DNA of 64,000 bases from Methylibium petroleiphilum PM1 (GCF_000015725.1 NC_008825.1:2046001-2110000), one strand, 5' to 3'. Shown: positions 23,610 to 30,132, counted from the stretch's first letter. A program made the numbers and translations. Notes: a model not told the origin generated them from the letters alone.

Positions 23610-23642
23610 ACCGCGGTGATGTCCGCTTTCCCGGGAGCTTCA

Positions 23643-23933
23643 ATGTCCCTGTCTCATGCAAATTCGCGACCGTTCGGCGCGAGTGACGTGCCTCCTGCGA
23701 GCCCGACTGCCGGCAGCAGCGAGAGCGAAACGGAATCCTCGGGTTGGCTCGCTTCGTCGTTCGACCTGAAGTTGGGACTCGATGTCTGCGAGCGCCCCTT
23801 GGACAGCCTCCCCAGCGACCAACTGGAGGCGCTGATCCAGCAGGCCGTCAACCGCGAGCAGACGGCCGCTCGCGTGAACAGGGTTTACGCGGACCAGCGC
23901 CGCAACCAGCGGCGCCGCGAAGACCGCAGCTGA
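23643..23933 (+). CDS. Hypothetical protein with F-x-L-x-x-G-L-x-V-x-E-x-P-x-D-x-LP motif, copy A
   Basis: 96 residues: a Ser/Pro-rich disordered N-terminus (1-35), then SSFDLKLGLDVCERPLDSLP (about 40-59), then a charged helix ending in an Arg-rich tail (QRRNQRRRED). No known domain. The middle motif is shared with the convergent gene at 23980-24210, so the two are probably distant paralogues. A GGGAG site precedes ATG 23643. The arginine-rich tail suggests nucleic acid or membrane-surface binding, which is only a guess. Confidence 0.6.
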   Translation: MSLSHANSRPFGASDVPPASPTAGSSESETESSGWLASSFDLKLGLDVCERPLDSLPSDQLEALIQQAVNREQTAARVNRVYADQRRNQRRREDRS

Positions 23934-23979
23934 AGCGCGCTACGGTCTCGCAAGTTCGCATGGACGTCCGCCTTACGGC

Positions 23980-24210
23980 TCAGCGCGTCTGCTTCTTGAA
24001 GGCATCCTGCAACTCACCGGGCAGGGTGTCGATCGGGTGCTCGATCACGGTGAGGCCACTGCGCAACTCGAACGTCGAATCGATCCAGTCGCCTTCATCG
24101 CCCTGCTCGGGCTCGCTCAGATCGAGATCGACCGCCAGCGAATTCAGTGGCCGGATCGGCTTGGCAGGAGGCGGAGGCCGGCGTGGCGGCCCGGAACTGT
24201 ACGCAGCCAT
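23980..24210 (-). CDS. Hypothetical protein with the same motif, copy B
   Basis: 76 residues, proline-rich near the start (PPRRPPPPAKP), then acidic, ending with DSTFELRSGLTVIEHPIDTL followed by P and a short charged tail. This block aligns with the motif of the convergent gene at 23643-23933 (shared W, S, F, L, GL, V, E, P, D, LP). ATG at 24210 is used; an extension to 24330 is possible but that part reads like non-coding sequence. Function unknown. Confidence 0.6.
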   Translation of the reverse strand: MAAYSSGPPRRPPPPAKPIRPLNSLAVDLDLSEPEQGDEGDWIDSTFELRSGLTVIEHPIDTLPGELQDAFKKQTR

Positions 24211-24333
24211 CTGGTTGCACCCATGGGGAGTGTGCGTAAACCGAAGCTTAACGCCGTTGGGCCGGATCGCACAGCCGCTTGCGCCGCAGAGCAGGAAGAC
24301 AGGCTGCCCGAATGGGTCGAACGCAGTCATTCA

Positions 24334-24359
24334 CCCTGCGTAGTAGAATCTTCGCAGGG
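24334..24359. repeat. Inverted repeat at the edge of the accessory region
   Basis: CCCTGCG (24334-24340) and CGCAGGG (24353-24359) form a 7-bp stem with a 12-nt loop in a 190-bp stretch without genes, about 45 bases before the point where a truncated reductase gene begins. Meaning unknown. Confidence 0.35.
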
Positions 24360-24399
24360 AGTCCTCCACTCATCCGCGGATTAGGCGCACGGGGTTCTC

Positions 24400-24993
24400 C
24401 ACATTGAACGCGATGGCCATCGGGACGGCCGGCTACACCGCGATGCTGTGCGTGCTGGCGCTCGAACAGCACGGTGTGCGCCCGGACCGCGGGCCCGTCC
24501 TGGTCACCGGTGCAGCCGGTGGCGTGGGGACGATCGCCATCGCGGTGCTCGCCAAGCTGGGCTTCGATGTGACGGCCTCCACCGGCCGGCTCGAGGAAGC
24601 GGCCTTCCTGCAGAAACTCGGCGCGAGCCAGGTCATCGACCGCGCCACGCTGGCCAGCGCCGGTGAGATGCTGGGTGAAGAAAAATGGGCCGGCGCGATC
24701 GACACGGTCGGCAGCGCGACCCTCGCCAATGTGTGCGCAGCCACCCGGTACCGCGGCACGGTCACCGCCTGCGGGTTGGCCCAGGGCCTGGACTTTCCCA
24801 CCTCCGTGCTGCCGTTCATCCTGCGCAACATCACGCTGTGCGGGATCGACTCGGTGATGGCCCCCTACGAATTGCGCGCCGAGGCCTGGCAACGTCTGGC
24901 CCGCGACCTCGACGTGAAGAAGCTCGATGCCGTGACCCAGGTGCTCGGCCTGGACCAAGCGATTGCGACGGCCAACGACGTGCTGTCAGGCAA
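24400..24993 (+). pseudogene. Truncated acrylyl-CoA reductase / YhdH-type quinone oxidoreductase
   Basis: Remnant of an MDR-family reductase (YhdH/AcuI group). It begins inside the family's AMxIGTAGYTAMLCVLALE segment, keeps the nucleotide-binding VTGAAGGVGTIAIAVLAKLG (key part GAAGGVG), then GAIDTVGS, PFILRNITLCGIDSVM and AWQRLARDL, and diverges after NDVLSG. Roughly the first 120-130 residues and the last ten are missing compared with full members. No start with a ribosome site is seen, so it is unlikely to make an active enzyme. It marks a rearrangement edge: unrelated small genes follow at once. Confidence 0.8.
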
Positions 24994-25017
24994 CCCACCT
25001 ACACAAGAGGTGAATCA

Positions 25018-25383
25018 GTGGCTACTAAACAGGATACCCCCAAGAACAGCGCCGACATCGCGACCGATTCCGAGTCGCCGATCGATCGAATCGAGCGCCT
25101 TACGCAACAGCTCGACACCCTGCTGTGTAGCTTCACAGGAGAAGGATGGGAATGTTTCAGCGGCTGGAGCGGCGAGATGCAGCACGAACTGCTCTGGACC
25201 GCGTCAAGCATGGCGAGAGACCTGCGGCTTGCGATCCAAACGAATCACATTCGGGTGCCAGTTCTATCAGCTTGCGTAGGGCCGAACGTCCGCTTGGCCA
25301 GTGCACCGTGTGATTCGGTTTTGCACGACTATCGGCGACAGAAACACTACCTAGCGGCTCTGTCGTCATTGCATCTGCCTTGA
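25018..25383 (+). CDS. Hypothetical protein, 121 aa
   Basis: Starts with GTG at 25018 behind an AAGAGGTG ribosome site six bases upstream, which sits right at the broken end of the reductase remnant. The N-terminus is hydrophilic (ATKQDTPKNSADIATDSESP), followed by a helix IDRIERLTQQLDTLLCSF and an aromatic region GWECFSGWSGEMQHELLW. No family recognised. The second half of the gene has lower GC than the chromosome around it. Confidence rests on the strong ribosome site and coherent composition up to about residue 75. Confidence 0.55.
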   Translation: MATKQDTPKNSADIATDSESPIDRIERLTQQLDTLLCSFTGEGWECFSGWSGEMQHELLWTASSMARDLRLAIQTNHIRVPVLSACVGPNVRLASAPCDSVLHDYRRQKHYLAALSSLHLP

Positions 25384-25548
25384 CCGCATGATCACGGCGG
25401 GATGGATCCGATAGCAGAACGCGCCGATCAACGCGACCACCGTCCCGATACTGCTTCCCGCGCCGTAGCGCCATAACACTCCCATGACAAAGATGAGCGC
25501 TCCATAGCGGGTCAGCATTCGTAGCGAGCCCTTCGGTTGATGCAGCAT
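25366..25548 (-). CDS. Possible small membrane protein, 60 aa
   Basis: Short reading frame with two hydrophobic stretches (YGALIFVMGVLW and SIGTVVALIGAFCY) separated by a turn, ending in a basic tail. It overlaps the 3' end of the previous gene by 18 bases in convergent orientation. The ribosome site is weak for both possible ATGs (residue 1 or 11). Coding status is doubtful. Confidence 0.3.
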   Translation of the reverse strand: MLHQPKGSLRMLTRYGALIFVMGVLWRYGAGSSIGTVVALIGAFCYRIHPAVIMRSRQMQ

Positions 25549-25704
25549 GGCGATGTTTTTGTGTTCCTCACCGAACAGTGCACCCCAAAAATTAACGCTG
25601 CATTAAGGGGCTCGGCTTCGTCCTTCTTTCGGCGGCCGGTTGTCCTACTTCTCTGGCGCTTCCGATGCGTGAGGATGATGGGTCATCAACAGAGCAGGTG
25701 CACC
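25549..25704. other. Gene-poor AT-richer stretch
   Basis: Together with the doubtful small frame before it, 25384-25704 is a ~320-bp stretch with no convincing gene. It is AT-richer than its surroundings near 25540-25610. No clear promoter pair, repeat or att site was identified. Confidence 0.5.
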
Positions 25705-25902
25705 ATGACCGATCCCCGCGATATTGCGCACGACAAGAAGCTGCGACAAGAAAAGAAGAAGCACGGCGAGGAAATTGCGCCGGGTGCGGACAAGACGCCG
25801 CAACTGGGCAAGAAGACGCACAAGGAACACCATGCGTCGGATACGCCCAAGGTGCCCGACGAGGCGGCGCCAGCACCGACGGGCGAAAAGCTGCGGGAGT
25901 AG
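25705..25902 (+). CDS. Small hydrophilic hypothetical protein, 65 aa
   Basis: Very charged, probably disordered protein (MTDPRDIAHDKKLRQEKKKH start; later TPQLGKKTHKEHH and a Pro/Ala-rich end). ATG at 25705 with an AGCAGGTG site. Small proteins beginning M-(T/S)-D-P-(R/K)-D-I-A-H are, to my recollection, common in Burkholderiales; no function is known. It lies 23 bp before the SRAP gene on the same strand and may share its transcript. Confidence 0.6.
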   Translation: MTDPRDIAHDKKLRQEKKKHGEEIAPGADKTPQLGKKTHKEHHASDTPKVPDEAAPAPTGEKLRE

Positions 25903-25925
25903 TCATCGCTCGCTACGATGCGCCC

Positions 25926-26846
25926 ATGTGCTTCTCTGCCCAGCTCGTAGACGCCTACCGTCAGCACTGCCGCCGCTGGGGCGCCTTCATCTCCTTGGAG
26001 GAGTTCAAGGATTTGTATGGGCCTGCGTTCAGCGATAGACGCAAGGTCCCCAAGATGATCGACCAGTTTTTCGCCGATCCTCAGACCGACGACGAGCGGG
26101 CCATCAAGACACTGATCGACCAGCGCAACGCCGAGCTGGCCACCGAGCACGAGCAGGAGCTGTTCAAGCAGCGCACGAGGCTGGCCGACGCCGAACGCAA
26201 GCTCGCGGTCAAAGAGACCAAGGCCGCCGCCGAGAGCAAGCGCATTGCAACGGACAAGGTCGAGGCGCTGAAGCGCAAGCTCGATGACTTGCGCCGCACC
26301 GAGCCCAAGGATCGCGATGCGCGGATCTTCCCCGGCATCTACGCGCCGGTGATCGTCAGCGAGGGCGGCAAGCTCGTGGTGAAGCCGATGCGCTACCAGT
26401 GCCGCCCAGCCGGCAAGCCGGCGTTCTACGACATCAAGTACCCGGGCACGTACAACGCCCGCAGGGACAACCTCGAAGGCTTCTGGAAGGGCCAGTTCGG
26501 CCACACCCACGGGCTCATGATCGTCAAGACCTTCTACGAGAACGTCGACCGCGACGGCAAGAACGTGGTGCTGCAGTTCACCCCCGACGACCGGGAGCCG
26601 ATGCTGGTGGCGTGCCTGTGGTCACGGTGGACCGGAAAGGACGAACCGGATCTGCTGAGCTTCGCCGCGATCACCGACGACCCACCGCCCGAGGTGGCCG
26701 CTGCGGGGCACGACCGCTGCATCGTGCAGATCAAGCCCGAGAACGTTGCGGCCTGGCTCAATCCTGACCCGAGGAATCTGGCGGCCAGCTACGCGATCCT
26801 CGATGACCGACCGCGGCCCTACTACGAGCATCGCTTGGCTGCTTGA
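25926..26846 (+). CDS. SRAP-family (HMCES/YedK-type) protein with coiled-coil insertion
   Basis: 306 residues. SRAP proteins covalently cap abasic sites in single-stranded DNA through Cys2. All four active-site positions can be matched: C2 (MCFSAQ), N177 in TYNARRD, E205 in FYEN and H262 in GHDRCIV, corresponding to the NARxE, FYEW and HxRMP motifs. Unusual are a charged coiled-coil-like insertion (about residues 55-125: many K, E, R, A) between Cys2 and the core, and weakened motifs (FYEN, HDRC). ATG is fixed by the need for Cys at position 2. A LexA box lies 65 bp downstream, not upstream. Overall family call is good; activity is inferred. Confidence 0.82.
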   Translation: MCFSAQLVDAYRQHCRRWGAFISLEEFKDLYGPAFSDRRKVPKMIDQFFADPQTDDERAIKTLIDQRNAELATEHEQELFKQRTRLADAERKLAVKETKAAAESKRIATDKVEALKRKLDDLRRTEPKDRDARIFPGIYAPVIVSEGGKLVVKPMRYQCRPAGKPAFYDIKYPGTYNARRDNLEGFWKGQFGHTHGLMIVKTFYENVDRDGKNVVLQFTPDDREPMLVACLWSRWTGKDEPDLLSFAAITDDPPPEVAAAGHDRCIVQIKPENVAAWLNPDPRNLAASYAILDDRPRPYYEHRLAA

Positions 26847-26910
26847 GTCCTCAGGGTGAAAACCCAGCGGCCGTGTCGACATGTCCGCAAGCGTCCGATG
26901 AAGTGCAATA

Positions 26911-26926
26911 CTGTATGTTCATACAG
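26911..26926 (+). promoter_or_regulatory. LexA box (SOS operator)
   Basis: CTGTATGTTCATACAG is a perfect CTGT-N8-ACAG palindrome, extended by TA before and TG after, very close to the consensus bound by proteobacterial LexA. It is centred about 25 bases before the ATG of the gene at 26944, the usual place for repression of a short-leader promoter. Confidence 0.85.
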
Positions 26927-26943
26927 TGTTTGGGGGCAGCATC

Positions 26944-27123
26944 ATGGACGCACAGGAATGGCAGCGTGGCTTCGCCGCGCGCCTGCAGAACCAATGGCCG
27001 ACGATCCCGATCGACGAGCTGCTCGACGCGGCTGGCGATCTCTGGTGCGATGAGCACTGGCGGGCCATGTCGCCCGAGGAAGCTGCGGTGCGATGGCTGA
27101 AGCTGGGCGTGCTGGCGGACTGA
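26944..27123 (+). CDS. Small LexA-controlled hypothetical protein, 59 aa
   Basis: Starts at ATG 26944 behind a G-rich site (GGGGGC) and 17 bases after the LexA box, so it is predicted to be SOS-induced. The acidic, helical, Trp-rich sequence (four Trp: 6, 18, 34, 39 region and another in VRWLKLG) shows no known domain. Its stop is one base before the next gene, so the two form an operon. DNA-damage regulation plus small acidic nature would suit an inhibitor or DNA mimic, but that is speculation. Confidence 0.65.
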   Translation: MDAQEWQRGFAARLQNQWPTIPIDELLDAAGDLWCDEHWRAMSPEEAAVRWLKLGVLAD

Positions 27124-27124
27124 G

Positions 27125-27451
27125 ATGTGCCCTCGACCAGCGTTCGAGTCAGTCGGCGGCAAAGAGACCTTCAGCTGCACCGCCTGCGAGTCCACCAGGT
27201 GCACGCGTGTCGCGGTCAAGCGGCCCGACGGCCGAAGCTACGAGACCGAGTTCGTGTCGTGCTATTGGTGCGGCGTGATGTACCACCACGCCGGGGCCGT
27301 GCCGGTGTTCGATCCGAGGTCGGCCACGCCGCGCTTCCACGCTGGCCAACTTGGTAGCGGTGAACCCCACGGCATCAGCGCAGAGGCCTACGCGAAGATC
27401 AAGGAGGCGGCAGAGCGAGCTAACAAGTCGAAGGGTCGGCGGCACCGATGA
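27125..27451 (+). CDS. Cys-rich (zinc-ribbon-like) hypothetical protein, 108 aa
   Basis: Second gene of the LexA-box operon, one base after its neighbour. Cysteines are arranged CTAC (18-21), C26, then CYWC (46-49), a spacing compatible with a zinc ribbon, followed by HH. The C-terminus is a Lys/Arg/Ala helix (KIKEAAERANKSKGRRHR). No family recognised. A zinc-ribbon plus basic tail suggests nucleic-acid contact; this is inference. Confidence 0.6.
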   Translation: MCPRPAFESVGGKETFSCTACESTRCTRVAVKRPDGRSYETEFVSCYWCGVMYHHAGAVPVFDPRSATPRFHAGQLGSGEPHGISAEAYAKIKEAAERANKSKGRRHR

Positions 27452-27458
27452 AGGCCAT

Positions 27459-27483
27459 CCCGGTTCGACCCCGGGTCGAGGCA
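27459..27483 (+). other. tRNA T-arm-like sequence at a GC shift
   Basis: CCCGG-TTCGACC-CCGGG (27459-27475) has the exact form of a tRNA T arm (5-bp stem, 7-nt loop starting TTCGA), followed by seven bases TCGAGGC and an A, as at a tRNA 3' end. No D arm, anticodon arm or matching 5' acceptor strand precedes it. It stands where GC content drops, so it may be an attachment-site scar or chance. Confidence 0.3.
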
Positions 27484-27671
27484 CACGCCGGGCTTGAGGT
27501 CTACAAGGGAAAATCTGTCGAAGTATGTGAATCGCAAAACCCATATGCAGCGAACAGGCGACGAACTACTTCATATCGGCAGACTCAGTTGTGAGATGGG
27601 CCACAAATGTGGAAAATCGCAGATGGGAGAGCGGCTCCGTACGCAAAAGAGAGCGTGTAGCTGAGCAAAAA

Positions 27672-28343
27672 ATGACAGAAGCAGAGATCCGCGACAGGCT
27701 TATCAAAGAGTTGGCATTGTCGCCGGCCGGTCTCGGTGCGACCTTCATTCCTGAGCTGTTCGTTGACGGATTTTCGCGACGCGCCGACCTCGTTATGGCG
27801 AACGGCAAACTCAGCGTTTTTGAGATTAAGAGCCCGCGCGATTCTCTCGATCGACTTGATGGTCAAGTTGAGAGCTACTGCAAGTTCTTCGAGCAGGTAA
27901 CCGTGGTTTGTGCGCCAAAGCACCTAGCGGGTGTGATGGCGCGCGCCCCAGAAACTGTTGGCGTCTGGACCATCAACGATGACGGAAGTCAGATAGTTCG
28001 AAAAGCAAAGTGCAGCTCACCTACTTCGAAAGCGAACTGGCTAAGTTTCTTGCCGGTCTTAGAGCTTCGAAGATTTCTGAGGGCGCAGGGTGGCCGCGCG
28101 CTTGGCTCGCGAGCAGATCTTGTCGAACAAGCGTCGCGGCAGAGCGTGAGCGTCATTCGCGCAAGCGTCCTTTGCTACTTGAAGCGCAGGCACGAGCACA
28201 TCCTTGCCCTTAAGCAGAAGCAGCGTGCGTCAACACGACATGTCGCCAAAGCTGAGCCGAGCCAAGCCGAAAGGCTCGCCGAGTACATCTCAAAAAGCGG
28301 GCTCAGAGATGCGGCACCAATTCCTCGCCAGCGAGCAATTTAG
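27672..28343 (+). CDS. sce7726-family protein, PD-(D/E)XK nuclease-like
   Basis: 223 residues. The N-terminal 80 match the sce7726 pattern: TEAEIRDRLIKEL, then IPELFVDGFSRRADLVMANG, then FEIKSPRDSLDRLDGQVESY (50-69). E29, D39 and E51-x-K53 form the outline of a PD-(D/E)XK nuclease site, with Q65 and Y69 after it as in many such folds. The rest is a helical basic domain. ATG 27672 has only a weak ribosome site, and an in-frame GTG at 27591 is an alternative. Base composition is lower in GC than the core genome. It faces the beta-family gene with one base between stop codons. Nuclease activity is inferred. Confidence 0.7.
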   Translation: MTEAEIRDRLIKELALSPAGLGATFIPELFVDGFSRRADLVMANGKLSVFEIKSPRDSLDRLDGQVESYCKFFEQVTVVCAPKHLAGVMARAPETVGVWTINDDGSQIVRKAKCSSPTSKANWLSFLPVLELRRFLRAQGGRALGSRADLVEQASRQSVSVIRASVLCYLKRRHEHILALKQKQRASTRHVAKAEPSQAERLAEYISKSGLRDAAPIPRQRAI

Positions 28344-28344
28344 T

Positions 28345-29424
28345 TCATTCCTCCGTATCTTCTTCAGCGTCGAGTCCAGCACCCAACTTAGCCGAGAAGT
28401 CGATCTGTCGCGCAAGGTGGATGTTCACTCGAACGGATATCCAAGAACTAGGTGCTTTGCCGTGCGGGGTGCCCCCGGCCGCCTGCCGAATCATGTCTTC
28501 CCCCCAGATGTCTCGTGACCCAATCTCAGCATCCGTAGCAAGGACAGCCTGAGCTGCGGACACATAACCTGCGGTTGCGTCAACGCCACTTCTGCGCTCG
28601 AAGTACCAATCCAGTTGTCGAGGGTAGTCCACTCTTGGTACCCAACGCATAACTTGTGCATCGTCATAAACAACGGAATGCACAGAGCCATGGTCACCAT
28701 ATGCAGCGACTGGGCTTCCACCAATTCTGGCGTGAAGATCTCTCTCTAAGATGTCGATAGATCCTCTTTGCTGCTGTTGGTCTCGCCCGGCAAATGACAG
28801 CGTCGATGATGGAAAACTTGTAGACAAAACAACAATCATCAATTCCGGATACTCAATCCGCAATTGATTGATTGAAGCAATTGTTGCAGTCGCATAGGCA
28901 GATAGAGCGCTTCGAATGTACTGGCAGTCGATGAACACAATCGCATTTCGTGGGTTGTCAAGCGCACTCAACGCATTAACCACCATCGCGGTTTCCGCAG
29001 AGAATTCTTTGATTCTGAACGCCACTTTTCCAACAGCGCGCTCTATCTCTTGCGCCTGCTTGGTCACATCACGGACTCGCGCGCCTGAAACAATCTGAAC
29101 TACTGGTATCGCTCGTGGATATTGAGCAGTGAACCTCCGCCATGCTTCAAAAGCCCCGACTGGATTCCTTAGCGCCAGTTGCTGATCTGCTAGGTGATTG
29201 CCGTCGGTTGTCAGATCGAGAAAGTAGGGCAAATCTGGCATTGCCGCTGCCGCCCTCTCTGCTGATTTGACGAAGTCAATCGCCTTCGGCCAGCGGCCAA
29301 GCGTTAGCAACGGCACGATTTGGCGCTTGCGGTAAGGATCCAACATTTCTAGACCCTTCAACTCCGCCTGCCTCGTACGCAGCGTCGGGTAGTACGAATA
29401 GCCATCAAAAGAAATGTTTATCAC
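28345..29424 (-). CDS. Beta/sce7725-family protein
   Basis: 359 residues beginning with the family's hallmark YYPTLRTRQAELKGLEML (about 11-28) and continuing RQIVPLLTLGRW. These features match the beta-protein/sce7725 group, found in scattered bacteria and phages, often beside sce7726 genes; the biochemical role is not known to me. Sequence shows alternating strands and helices compatible with a TIM-barrel-like fold (inference). It starts with GTG at 29424, inside the stop region of the upstream membrane-protein gene (GTGA overlap), so the two are translationally coupled. Low-GC codon use differs from neighbours, indicating transfer. Confidence 0.7.
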   Translation of the reverse strand: MINISFDGYSYYPTLRTRQAELKGLEMLDPYRKRQIVPLLTLGRWPKAIDFVKSAERAAAAMPDLPYFLDLTTDGNHLADQQLALRNPVGAFEAWRRFTAQYPRAIPVVQIVSGARVRDVTKQAQEIERAVGKVAFRIKEFSAETAMVVNALSALDNPRNAIVFIDCQYIRSALSAYATATIASINQLRIEYPELMIVVLSTSFPSSTLSFAGRDQQQQRGSIDILERDLHARIGGSPVAAYGDHGSVHSVVYDDAQVMRWVPRVDYPRQLDWYFERRSGVDATAGYVSAAQAVLATDAEIGSRDIWGEDMIRQAAGGTPHGKAPSSWISVRVNIHLARQIDFSAKLGAGLDAEEDTEE

Positions 29425-29783
29425 ATTGCCTCCCCATCCTCGTGCGGCTGCACGGTCATCGCGCGCGGTGTGGCAACTCGCCCCATTTGCAAAGAAGCCA
29501 GATAGTCCAGTGTTGCGTTTCGAGATGACATTTCACGCTTGAGCCCTTCGAGCTCAACGGTTAGTCGTCCAATCAGTTCGCCATCAGCGCGAGCAACGTG
29601 AAATGCTTTTACCAGCATCAGCCCGTAGATGATCGCTGCAAACCAACCTGACCCAAGTAACGCGTACTCGTACCAAGACGCATCATTTTTCACAAGGAAG
29701 ACCAAACCAATCAAGGCCGGAATCAGCCCAGCAAGGCCATACACATGGTTAAGCATCGCGCCCCTGTCAACGGCCTTGGTCAT
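29421..29783 (-). CDS. Two-helix membrane protein with coiled coil, 120 aa
   Basis: First gene of a two-gene operon with the beta-family gene. Helix 1 spans about 13-31 (HVYGLAGLIPALIGLVFLV region), helix 2 about 40-60, and a heptad-like charged segment (about 66-100: DGELIGRLTVELEGLKREM) follows, so N- and C-termini likely face the cytoplasm. ATG 29783 has an almost perfect GGAGGTGA ribosome site. No family recognised. A small membrane protein paired with a nuclease-like and a beta-family protein resembles effector/sensor pairs of defence systems, but no function is shown. Confidence 0.65.
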   Translation of the reverse strand: MTKAVDRGAMLNHVYGLAGLIPALIGLVFLVKNDASWYEYALLGSGWFAAIIYGLMLVKAFHVARADGELIGRLTVELEGLKREMSSRNATLDYLASLQMGRVATPRAMTVQPHEDGEAM

Positions 29784-29920
29784 CTCACCTCCCCCTTGCT
29801 GCATGCGATTCGAGCGCCTACTTGCGGCGCCCACAGAACCGCACCTGCGGATTGACTTGTGCTCAGATGGTGCTGGACCGCAGCGGTATCCACAACATGG
29901 GATCAAACGTGGGTAGAAAG

Positions 29921-29946
29921 CAAAACGGGCCGCAAAGGCCCGTGTT
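29921..29946 (-). terminator. Rho-independent terminator of tRNA-Ser
   Basis: ACGGGCC (29925-29931) and GGCCCGT (29937-29943) form a 7-bp stem with a 5-nt loop; on the minus strand it is followed by TTTTG. It ends 15 bases after the tRNA-Ser 3' end. Confidence 0.75.
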
Positions 29947-29957
29947 TCCTAGCTATC

Positions 29958-30048
29958 TGGCGGAGAGAGCGGGATTCGAACCCGCGGAGGGCTGTTAACC
30001 CTCACACGCTTTCCAGGCGTGCGACTTAAACCGCTCATCCATCTCTCC
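29958..30048 (-). tRNA. tRNA-Ser (GGA anticodon)
   Basis: 91-nt gene with encoded CCA. Acceptor stem GGAGAGA/TCTCTCC, discriminator G as in serine tRNAs, anticodon loop CTGGAAA (anticodon GGA), a long variable arm (class II) and T-loop GTTCGAATC. The low-GC accessory genes lie on its 3' side, a common place for integrated elements, though the intact terminator remains beside it and no repeated 3' end was found. Confidence 0.95.
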
Positions 30049-30079
30049 GGAGCGACGGATTGTAGCCACGCGCCGGAAC

Positions 30080-30105
30080 AAAAAAGGCGCCTCTCGCGAG
30101 GCGCC
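30080..30105 (-). terminator. Strong terminator after the branched-chain binding protein gene
   Basis: GGCGCCTC (30086-30093) and GAGGCGCC (30098-30105) make an 8-bp perfect stem with loop TCGC; on the minus strand six T residues follow (30080-30085). It separates the transporter gene from tRNA-Ser. Confidence 0.9.
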
Positions 30106-30132
30106 TTCTTCATCAAGGACGCGCTGGCGTCA

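Noticed and set aside
24211-24330. N-terminal extension of motif protein copy B
   Set aside because: Composition (Cys, His, Thr, Gln mix) and lack of a ribosome site suggest non-coding sequence; the ATG at 24210 is preferred.
25540-25620. Possible integron attC or phage att site in the AT-rich gap
   Set aside because: No paired R/L boxes or second repeat could be found; the weak AT-rich palindromic look (CCCC...GGGG) is not enough.
26846-26926. LexA box as the regulator of the SRAP gene
   Set aside because: The box is downstream of the SRAP stop codon; the gene it can control is the small gene at 26944.
27591-27671. Longer N-terminus for the sce7726-like gene from GTG 27591
   Set aside because: The extra 27 residues are not part of the family pattern and have no better ribosome site; left as an alternative only.
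29958-30048. tRNA-Ser as the proven integration site of the low-GC module
   Set aside because: No integrase gene and no second copy of the tRNA 3' end were found in the window, and the tRNA's own terminator is still beside it. Kept only as context.
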